Positions 9,594 to 21,200 of a stretch of 31,239 nucleotides of DNA are shown here, in pieces. The notes under the pieces were generated by a model. The model worked only from the letters and a program-made list of their open reading frames with translations. It had not been told where the DNA came from and did not search any database. This stretch comes from Beroe ovata. Taxonomy: Eukaryota > Ctenophora > Nuda > Beroida > Beroidae. Made by a program: the position numbers and the translations under genes. The DNA lies in contig CAMPET010000034.1 of NCBI GenBank assembly GCA_946803715.1, forward strand, positions 258,768-290,006. Reading direction: 5' to 3'. How positions within the stretch are numbered: the stretch's first letter is position 1; every line of letters starts with the position of its first letter.

Positions 9594-12500
9594 GGCTCCT
9601 TGGACGGTTGGACTTCTTGGGGCTTGTCTCTACTGTTGTTGTCGTTTCTTCCGAGATGTAGTTGCTTTACGTTTTCTCAAATAGTAACAACCTCATCTTG
9701 AGTCAGGTATAGTCACGTAAGCATTCCTTACGAGACGGCTTCCATTTTCAGACTTTAGCAGATCATCAAAAAACTTGAACCTATAAGTAGAGCAACTCGG
9801 CTGATATACTTTTAACTAACTGGAATATTCAAAAAATAATGGATGCAACATGATAAATTAGCCAACATTCATTTGAGAGATTGAGGTAAATATAAATATG
9901 AGTACAACCTATCATAAATCATGTGCAAACGATTAACCAGCTATTCGCGCAGTGCACAAGCAGGAGCTATGTGATAATGCAATATAATTACAGTTCTCAT
10001 TGTGCCAAATGGCTTGGTTTGCATAAGTTGCAGTGATTAACATTACAATCCTTACTAGCACCTACTCAGCATACGTTAGCCTCAGGTACGGAACTGGTCT
10101 AATATGAAATACATAATACATGATTTGGACTAGTAAACTGCTTTCCGCCACTTCTGAAAATTGCATAACTACACATCATCTCACTCCACTGTTTCGAGCT
10201 TAACATGACAGAAGTTTGACTACCGGTTCAAATTGAGTGCAGGAGAGAGACGTCATGACTGATGTTCTAGAACTAGGAGGAATATATGCTTTCTAGATGA
10301 TTACTCTGTACTTTGTTCAGGCTTCTTCGAGAATGAGGCTAACAAAGAAATTGATGCCAAGAGCAGTTCATAATGGGTGACTGTTGCTAAGGAAACTGGA
10401 AGCACCTAGCAACTTTGATTGTAAGTCCCATACAAGGATAACAGTTCTATCTGATAGTAAACTAAATTGCCTTAGAGGCAAAATGATAACCATGCTGTGG
10501 CTAGAGTTGAATGACTTGGCAAGAGAGGTAGAGAAAATACAGATTCAGCAAAACTAGAAACTGTGTCAGCTGCTTAGGATGTAGGCATTAGAATAGATAT
10601 AAGATAAGCGATCAAATCATTGAGAGCAGTTGAGAAAATTGCTATGAAACGTTTCATTTAAAATGGTGCCATTACAAGATTAAAAACAAGACGGAATGTT
10701 CGGTAGAAAGCTTGTGTTGGAAATGAAGCGATGGCTGCGCGATGAGCCACGCCTTTCCAAGAAACAACAGCACACACACACATATTCCCTGACAATCCAC
10801 TCATATATTCTATGACACCACTGTGTAACGAAATTGGCTTGAGGAATATGCTAGCATGGGAGTAGAATAGCAATCAGGAGTAGTTGAGAGCATGATACTA
10901 TGCTGGTGAGTAACTAATGCACTAACATCACAACCAGTCACACCTATATGACCACTGTTATGATCCTTTGATGATGAGTTGGTATCACATGAAGGGGACA
11001 TCAAGATATACGGGGCCAATCAAATATATGTGGTGTGATTCGTGCTACAATGCGAACTATATACAGAGCGCATATCACAATGTCCAATCTCGAGATTACA
11101 TGTGTGTGGGTGTGTACAGAATGCAATTTCACAACAAATACCAGTTCTTCTCGGAAATCTAACGACCTGGTGAATGGAACACAAAGTAAGTATTGTGATA
11201 CACAAAGTAAGCAGTTAAACTGATCATAGGCTCAATGCCAAATTATCGAAATACAAAGTGTAATAACCTGTTGGTGATATCATCAGGAACCCTCAGAAGG
11301 AGAGATGGAGCATTAGCGAGGAGTAATTGAGTACAGGAAGATGCCAGGATAAAATGAGCATGACTAAACAAATGAGCACACGTCATCTTGCTCTCTCTTC
11401 TCATTCCAGGATGCGGCCGAATCATAATGGCATCAGGTAGCTTGTATAAGCAACGTACCAAGGGGACTAATTATGCACTATCCATATGGGTGGCTATTAT
11501 TCCTTATAAGGGCTAATGATTCTAACCCCTCTCCAAGCCCTGAGCATGGGTTACAGCATGTGTAATTTCAGGCCATTATCCCATCACATCCGACGTGTAT
11601 GATATGTGGCTAGCCACTTACATGGTCAAAGTCCATTGGATGACAAACTGGGACCCGTGAGATATGAGCAATGCCGAGTAGGCAGGGTTTATCTTGGCTA
11701 CCCCCTAGTGTTAGCTTACTAATGATATGATCCTCCTATATAAAACCAGTTCATATACCTATGACAATGAAGTAATTCTTGACAAAAGCTTGTAAGGACA
11801 AAGCAATGATGACCTCTTGAATTGGTTAATCGTCTGTGCGTGTGTGTACATTTGGATCCCTCGCCAAGAGGGCGTAGCCAAGTATATCGTAATACGGCAA
11901 ATATCTTGAGGAATCAACTCTACTACGTCAGGTCAACATGGTAATTTGGGTGTCTTATCATCCTCTGATGCTAATGTCTTGCTACATACAGATCATAGTA
12001 ACCTGGGAGTTAAGGATCCCAGAATTTGGATACGGGAGATACTCTGAGAAAATGGTCTGTTATTAATTATTCGATAATCACATACTTAAATTGGTGCCTA
12101 GACCGACTCAGACATCAAAATTTAGTCATGAGAAGTATCGAAAGGGTCATTCTGTTTCGGAATCTCGTGATTTGATCCAAGATAATCAGCAGTCTGACAG
12201 AGTGTAAGATCGTATCTTACTGGCAAGGGGAATTCATCTACTCAAAGTAAAGTTACAGATCTCGCGTCAGATTTATCAATGATGCGGGAAGGAATATAAT
12301 TCACTTAGAAAAAGGGAGTGGTTTTCGAGACCATGCACTGAAAAATCAAGCTACATACAAGGGCACAATGATAGCCTCAACAGCATATAGTTTAAACTGA
12401 AAGTCCTATGATCCACTTATGCAGTTAGAGGACTGATCTCGGAAAACTGTTCTGGACAGTGTACTCATAAGAAAATGATGATATTATGCCATACATCCGT

Positions 12501-15254
12501 AGCGTCATATTGGCTCCATCCACCGAGAAAATTGCCGAGAAATTGCATAAATGACGATATATAAATGATACTTCTACATGATCAATTGTGCAGTGATCAT
12601 TACACGATAAAAATTGCAACTGATTTATTGTCTACTGAAATTGGCCATACCTCAAGGCTCAAGACGATGAGATAAGGGAGATCTTGGTCTCTGTCTCTTT
12701 TCTTTCTGCTTGGGGGAGGTTGAGGATTGGTCAAGTTGTGAGCTCCATCTGTAGAAGCAGTGAACCAGTGACCGGATTGGAAACTGGAACATCTTTTGGG
12801 TCAATGACCTTTCAAAGTCCTGTCTGGTGCCTTTCATAGCAACAACTTTCAATTACCGTGTAACGCTTCAAGTCATCAGTAGCAAGGAGCAAGAACAAAG
12901 GCAAAAGAAATACAAATTGTAAACCTTTTCAATAATTCATGAGTGGAATAATCACCCAAAGACCAAAAATGAATTTGAACTTTTCACAGTGCCAAAATTT
13001 GGAATTTGATTTGCTGGAAATTGGTGAATTTTTGCTGTAATTTCAATTTTGTACTTTTGTTACGGTTCCCGGATACAACCCAAGAAAAATCATCATACAC
13101 TATCATGAGTCTATATGGTATAGATCATTCTACATTATTCTACCTACTCCACAAGAACGCATACATAATACATATGGGGACAGTTAAAGCTGTATACATC
13201 GTTATTGTTAAACACATACCATCTCTGTTAGCAATCTTCGTGTAACGCTAGTTAAACATGCCTGTAACAAGGTAATTTTGTTAGTTGTTGGGCAAAATAA
13301 GGAAATGTTGGTAATATATAGCGAATATTATCATGTCAGAATAAATTATGCAATCACTAAAATATATATTATGTTCAGTTGAAAGGAGAGTAAATGCAGG
13401 GATTGGAAAGGAGAGAAATTTTAATTGGTTGTGATGTGACTATCTGCATGCATTGACCTGCAATGAGAAATGGAGCAAAACAGGGTTGAATTATTCAAGA
13501 CAAGACCAAATCTAAAAGTAAAACAGACTATTTTTCGAACCACTTAAACCTAAACGGTTTTCATCAAGGTGTCAGTTTTATTCAAGGCAGGGCATAATAT
13601 ATTATGTTCAGGTCATTAACTGAAGCATTCAAAGGCTATTCAAGGACTTATTGCTTGACCTGAAGTGACGGAGCTGGCATTTTTGTAAATCATTCTTTGT
13701 TTTGGTTATGTTTGGTGCCCTAGCATTATTGTAGTATCCTTGATCTCTTATCAGGAATTTGAGTGCACATGCAATAGCTGATAGTCACATCTCAACCTGA
13801 TCATTTGAGGTTTTGGTAGGGTAGAAAGGGGGTTGAAACTAAATAATCAATGACACGAAAAGGTATTAATATAGAAATGTTATAACATAACGGATAAAGT
13901 TATTCTGGCTGGTACATATTTGATACATATTATGTGTGCATGTTGAACTCCAAACGATAATCAGGTTATATTTTCAGAAACAAAATGTTAGATATCATCT
14001 ACGAGTTTTATATGGAGGCAAAATAACTAAAAATTTTGCTGAAACAGGTTTCTTGGCCAGCTACTTTCAACTAATTGAGGATATCATAGACTTATATCAT
14101 CATTAAATAACGTACCAATATATCATATCTCATGTTATACTCCTATCTGGTTTTCAAATTCATATTAATATAATCGATCACAACGTGTACTATCTGCAGT
14201 ACTAAAAAATAAGGCAGGGTGATTATTCCAATAAAGGAATAACTGGAAAAACCTTCGGAAAGGAAAGTAGCCTCATCGTCATTATTTGGCTGTGAACAGA
14301 AGTAACTTCTGGCTATGGTCATCGCCCATAGCAGCTGGTGCATTTATACATAGTGTTTCAGTGTACTGCAGTGTATGGCAAATCGATGATGTAAAAATAT
14401 TGTTAAAAATTTAAACAGTTAACTGTGCACAGTTTATTTTCTCTGCAAATAATATGTCTATTTTGTTATTTTTTAGTTTTCAAACAACCATGCAGCTCAT
14501 CTAGAAGTGATCAAAACAATGATGAAAAGCTTTCAAGTTAAAAAGGCCAGGCACTGCAAGATACCAGTATTATTTGCTATAATCCTTCCATATAACCCTC
14601 CGAAACATTATATCAACTTCAATGCACGAAATTGTGTTTTATGTCGTCCATATCCACTCTAAAAAGTTAAAAAGTGCACACAGTTAGTTATACAAAATTG
14701 TATCAATCATTGGTTGGATTGTGTATTGTAATCATAATATCCCGCGTTAAAATTAGTCAAATCTTGGTCAAAATGTCTCTGGGACGCACTATAGGTATTA
14801 GGTATGTATATAACTCAGCCACTATCCAAAGGAATTTCAGCAAAAAACGAAAAAGAAGCTAAAAAACAGCGCTCGCTGTCACATGGGCTCTTGATTTTGC
14901 AATGAATATTCCTGATGTCTTCAGAAATTTCTACAGAATGCTCTGGGATTGAGCAAAATCTCATCTTCTTTATAATGACAATTCATTAACGAGCCCGATC
15001 CATGACCCATTCCTACCACACACACACACAAACATGATACATACCCAGGTATTATCAACATATTATGTGAAAGTTACGTATTATTTATCTGAAAAAAGTC
15101 TGAGCTTTCTAACACCACGTTGTGACACCATGCGTGCGCGCACAAACACACACATATAATATGAAACCCTCACGCGCATGACCGTACGTCATCTCTCTCA
15201 CGCGACACCTCTCACGCGTGATATATATATGTGTGGATTATATTGATTCAGGCA
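9594..15254. other. Intergenic region between innexin A and innexin B
   Basis: This 5.7 kb should contain the innexin A promoter and the innexin B 3' flank. An X-box-like GTTGCTAAGGAAAC is at 10383-10396. Three minus-strand stretches look faintly coding (about 11281-11460, 12651-12800, 14143-14343) but could not be joined. A CpG-richer patch with CACGCG repeats lies at about 15130-15225. No clear TATA box or polyadenylation signal was found for either gene. Confidence 0.5.
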
Positions 15255-18200
15255 CTACAAGTTAGGGTCATCACCAAGGTTACGGCCCTTCCTTGACACG
15301 TGAGCACGTATTAACCTCGGGCACACGTTGTTCATTATTTCTTGGAAACAGGATGGGGAGATGGAGGCTGCCAGCACGTTTAGGATGACTCGGCCCGATG
15401 TGCCGATCTTGTAGTAAACTTTCTTGTACTGGAGAGAGGGAGAGATTGTTTTCGAGGGGGAAAATCCCGTGAAATAGGTTCAGAATCAGCACGCGATTTC
15501 AAGAACAAATTGGCACTGACCCGAGGTTATCATAGCCCCCCATCCTTCGAATTCCAATCACATAAACCCATGATTATAAACATCTGTATAATCCCGTTGT
15601 CACGCCCATCATTCCCACGCCCCTAAATAATACACGATGTTATTTCATATCCCTGAACTTACGTGAGGATCATCCTTGAGGAAAGCGCTGGCCAACATTC
15701 GTCGGTAAGATCCATAGATGAACACCACCCGGATTATGCCGGTCAAAACGTTGAAAACGTTGGACACGATAACAAACACTGAAAATATAATTAGGGTGTA
15801 ATTGATCCTGCCTTTTGGCGGGAAATCATTTTTCAGTCTCCCAAATTCCTCGTCTAGTCCATACCTATAACGTGCTGTCATGAATCCATGCGATATTTCT
15901 CTATTATACGCTCTATGTTTAGTGGTAAGCTTGTGTATAGTATACACCGAACCTCTCTCTCTATAATAATACCATGGCTATAACTATCATGGCGAGTACG
16001 TTGAATCAACACCTACTCGGACAATACACAGTATATAATAATACAGCCGAAACAGTATTTGCAATATATGTCCGCACTCCGCAAGATATTCATAATGTAT
16101 TGGAAGATGGGCTCCACCGGTATCACATATTAATAAAGAGCGGTAGACAGGCTGTCTTAGAGATGGAAGGTGTGAATTGGAGAGAAATTATACTGAATCG
16201 ATCGAATTTCGGGAAATCGATTCTACCGATATTGGGATCACAAGTTTTAGCAAAATTCTTTGTCTCATTTCCATGCAAAAAAGATCGCTTCCCATGTATT
16301 TTTGGACGCTGAATCAATTCCCGATGGAATTTTGGCCCCATCTTGCTTCCCTGAGGAGATGTATATCATGTGACTCAGAACCTGATGACCGAGAAGAAAT
16401 TAGAATTTTCCTCACTTTCCCAATCAACTATCTCTCTAATTCTTTCAGATTCGAATTCTACGTCAAAAAATAGGCCAGAAACACTATTTTTCAGTATGTC
16501 ACGTGCAAATATGTTTTTGGCCTATTTGTGTGTCCAATTGATTTTCTTGTTTTTGTAGTGAATGCTTCCCAAGGGAGAGAAATCGTCATTTGGGCGTGGT
16601 TTCACGGCAAGTATGAACTGAGCATGATCGTCAAAAGAGTCGATACTTGTAGTGTGATAGTAGGAGAGATGATTTGGTGGAAAATTAGTGTCGTAAGCGC
16701 CGGCTAAAACTTCATTAGGGACCTTCAAAAATGACGTATAAAAGTGTGGAGTCATTCACTTCATTTTCTATCGATACTGTTGTCAGAAATTCGAAGAAAA
16801 ATTTTTGTTGCATTTTCATGCAAATACCATCGATTCCCATGTATTTTTGGACGCTGAATCGATTCCCGATCGAATTTCGGCCCTATCTTGCTTCCCTGAG
16901 GAGCTGTATATCATGTGACTCAGAACCTCATGACCGAGAAGAAATTAGAATTTTCCCCAATTTCCCAATCAGCTAGCTCTCTAATTCTTTCAGATTCGAA
17001 TTCTACGTCAAAAAATAGGCCAGAAACACTATTTTTCAGTATGTCACGTGCAAAAATGTTTTTGGCCTATTTGTGTGTCCCATTGATTTTCGTGTTTTTG
17101 TAGTGAATGCTTCCCAGGGGAGAGAAATCGTCATTTGGGCGTGGTTTCACGGCAAGTATGAACTGAGCATGATCGTCAAAAGAGTCGATACTTGTAGTGT
17201 GATAGTAGGAGAGATGATTTGGTGGAAAATTAGTGTCGTAAGCGCCGGTTAAGACTTCATTAGGGACCTTCAAAAATGACGTATAAAAGTGTGGAGTCAT
17301 TCACTTCATTTTCTATCGATACTGTTGTCAGAAATTCGAAGAAAATTTTTTGTTGCATTTTCATGCAAATACCATCGATTCCAATGTATTTTTGGACGCT
17401 GAATCGATTCCCGATCGAATTTCGGCCCTATCTTGCTCCCCTGAGAAGCTGTATATCATGTGACTCAGAGCCTCATGACCGAGAAGAAATTAGAATTTTC
17501 CTCAATTTCCCAATCAGCTAGCTCTCTAATTCTTTCAGATTCGAATTCTACGTCAAAAAATAGGCCAGAAACACTATTTTTCAGTATGTCACGTGCAAAA
17601 ATGTTTTTGGCCTATTTGTGTGTCCCATTGATTTTCTTGTTTTTGTAGTGAATGCTTCCCAGGGGAGAGAAATCGTCATTTGGGCGTGGTTTCACGGCAA
17701 GTATGAACTGAGCATGATCGTCAAAAGAGTCGATACTTGTAGTGTGATAGTAGGAGAGATGATTTGGTGGAAAATTAGTGTCGTAAGCGCCGGTTAAGAC
17801 TTCATTAGGGACCTTCAAAAATGACGCATAAAAGTGTGAAGTCATTCACTTCATTTTCTATCGATACTGTTGTCAGAATTTCGAAAAAAATTTTTGTTGC
17901 ATTTTCATGCAAATACCATTGATTCCCATGTATTTTTGGACGCTGAATCGATTCCCGATCGAATTTTGGCCCTATCTTGCTTTCCCTAAGAGCTATCTGT
18001 CATGCGACTCTAAATCTTAAACATGGGAAGGAATTGGAATTTTCACTGCTTTCCCAATCTGCTAGCTCGATAATTCCACCAGATTCGGATTCTACGTCAA
18101 AAATAAGGCCGGAAACACTTTTTTAAGTATGTCTCTCGAGAAAGTCATTTTCGCCGTTTTTGATCACTGTGTGTCCCATTGATTTTTTGTTTTGGTAGCA

Positions 18201-21200
18201 CAGGTTTGAAATCATGATTTGGGCGTGACTTAGCGGCAAGTAGGAATCCGATATGGTCATGAAAAAGGGTGGTTACTGGTAGTATGATAGTAGGAGAGAT
18301 GAATTGGCGGAAAAAATGTGTCCTAAGTACCAGTTAAGTCTACATTAGAGACATCCAAAAACGGAGTATAAAAGTGTGGGTGCATTCATTTCCATTTCTA
18401 CCGATGTTCGGATCAAAAAATCCAGCGAAATTTTTTGTTTCATTTCCATGCAAAAAAAAGGTCGTTTCCCATGTATTTTTGGACGCTGAATCGATTCCCG
18501 CTGGAATTATGGCCCCATCTTGCTTTCCCTAAGGGCTTTCTGTCATACCACTCCAAATCTTATGCATGGAAAGAAATTGGACTTTTCACAGCTTTCAGAC
18601 TTACCTAGTGACCACCATAGGATGAGGAAAATGTACTGGTTGATGACGTTGGGAGCCAGGACACACATTCCATTCTCATCCTCCAGACCTGATGGACCCC
18701 AACGGACGATCTCGCAGGCAACCATCTTCGGGAAAAGAAGATCCTTGATGCCTGGGTGATAAAGTAAGGTGTCAAAACTTGGGGGAACTGAATGAGGTAA
18801 TCAAACATATCATTTCTAATAGATTAGATAAGCTCAATGATATTATCGATCCATATTGATGTATGGTAACTCAATCCGCAGAATACAACAATGAGGCACA
18901 ACGTGCAGAACTACGAACTATACCAGGGTTAGCACCGTCCAAATGGGCAGTACCGCAGTACAATCTGCGGTATGAATTACCAAAGTCTGTAACACAGAAT
19001 CACCACAGTTTCTCACCTGTGACATTGACTGGTGGATCTGGCCACTGCTGAGCCCATACCACACCGTACTGCTTGAAATCTGCCAAATCGAACATGAGCG
19101 CTGTCAGGACCATAATCATGACCGAGATTACCAGGTACATGATCTTGATTCCTGCGGAGGGGGGTTGCGTTATTGTTGCCCTATTGTTGTCCTATTGTTG
19201 TCCTATTGTTGCACCGGTACAATTTGCCGGAGAGTTCATTTCATTGTGAGGCGGATCGAGCGCATTCTTCAAAACTTGGAAACGGAATGGATGACACAAT
19301 ATTAGATCTATTTCATCATATTTCATAGAGGCTCAGAAACATGAACACGGATTGAATCTACGTACCAATGACGAGTATTCCAATTCCGTGACGTTCCATG
19401 AAGTTGGCGTACATGGAGTGTTCGTTCATGTAGATGGAAAACCTGAGTGAAGATAAAAATGACGAGCTATCGAACCTGATAGGTACATCTCTCGTAGATA
19501 GATTTGGTTCTGACGAGACCACAAGAAATAAATGAGAATGAGAATGAGACCACCAGAAATGAATGAGTTCAGGGGCGGATCACCACAATCCGAGGATAAT
19601 TTCGTACCTGTGGTAAAGCCAGATTGAAGCCTTCTCCGAATCAGCCTTCACTCCTTCCTCCCCATCAAGGGGGTTATACAGCATGTGGATGAGGGGTTTC
19701 ACGTCTCCAAAACCGTATCTCTGTATGGGTTTGAGTTCGTGAGGTGGGGTTGAGTACGTGATATATTCGGCTAACATTACTTGGGGGTTACCTTGACTTA
19801 GGGGTGACTTTGATTTGGGGTTTACCTTGACTTAGGGGTGACTTTGACTTGGGGGTTACCTTGACTTAGGGGTGACTTATCTCGGCAGGAGGGGAGGGGG
19901 TATATTCAGAGGGGTTGTCGTTACGTTTTATTGACATCCCTTCCCAGAACCTCTTGTCGAGACTCGAGAAGGTCTGAATTTCTATTGTTCCTTTCTACAA
20001 CAATTTATCTGTACTGATATAAGCATATATCATATTGAATCATTTCAGGGACCTGAGATTACAAAATAGACATTATCATCACGCGGTTCCATTTGTAAAG
20101 TAGAGATCATAAAGCTCGCGGTCACATAATAATTTAGCGAGAACATCATAAATTCTACTGAGATGTGCCCCCGCACATCTTTTATATGAAGGCATGAACA
20201 GTGTCAGAAGATGGTGAAAGCTGAAAATTGCTTTTACCAAATATGACATAAATTTCCGAATAATACGAAGTTCGATTTAATGAGCTCTTGACGACGCTGA
20301 GAGGGAGCGAAATATAATTATGTAGCTGATATATAAATGGCAAACGCGCTGAGTGGTTATATCTCTCGTCGAGAGGTCAATTCAGAAGTCTCGATTAGCT
20401 GTTTAAAATCTCAGACAAAACATACAAATCTATCGTCAAATTTATCTGAGTCAATTCAAATTTATCGTCAAAAGTTCCTCCCCCCCTTCAATTTTGGAAA
20501 ATAAGAAAGTATCAAAATAGGAAAGTATCAAACCTTGTAAATAAGGTAAGGGAGGAAAAACGCAGCTGCCGCCAGCCAGAAGTAGAACGGAATCCACTGG
20601 TACCACAGGTGGTATACCCTGGTGGTATTCAGATTTCTGTCGTCACAGTCGTCACCTGAAACGGTGTCAACGATAAGCGGAGTGTCAGATCAATAGTATA
20701 TGGTTGGTGTCAAGAAAACTTCAATTTGGAAAAAAAATGTATATTGTGAGGACTAGATTTTTGAAGAAAAAATTCGATAGTGCCAAGATTAGCAGTTTGT
20801 AGTAGCGGGTTGAGAAGTAGCAGATAAATGGCAGACAAATATTATAAGCCGAAAAACGTTTCTGAAACTTTTGAGTAAGGAGCAATTGTTTTGGCCTGAA
20901 CATTGTACTGTTTATGTCGGTTAGGTATCATCACTAGGAATATTAATGCATATCGGAATATATGATGTCCGAGACTGTTGATAGAAAAATGTTCAAACTC
21001 AACTTGTATCAAACCGAGTTGTAAAAATTGAGTTTCGAAGAAAAGGTTGTCTATGGAGGCATGCAGTCTTTTGATTGGGCAAATTTATCGGTTTTGATAG
21101 TTTTAAATCACAGTATACGGTGTAACTGTAAGTCGTCATATTACATGAAAATTTCAATTTCCAATCTTCGGTGCTTCACAATTCTATGATAAGAAGAAGA

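Noticed and set aside
15974-16312. 112-codon plus-strand frame in innexin B intron 8
   Set aside because: Its second half is the first 545-bp repeat unit and the frame is not kept in the other units; no signal or family resemblance.
16522-17845. Repeated 77- and 81-codon frames on both strands
   Set aside because: They recur only because the tandem units are near-identical; the diverged fourth unit breaks them with stops.
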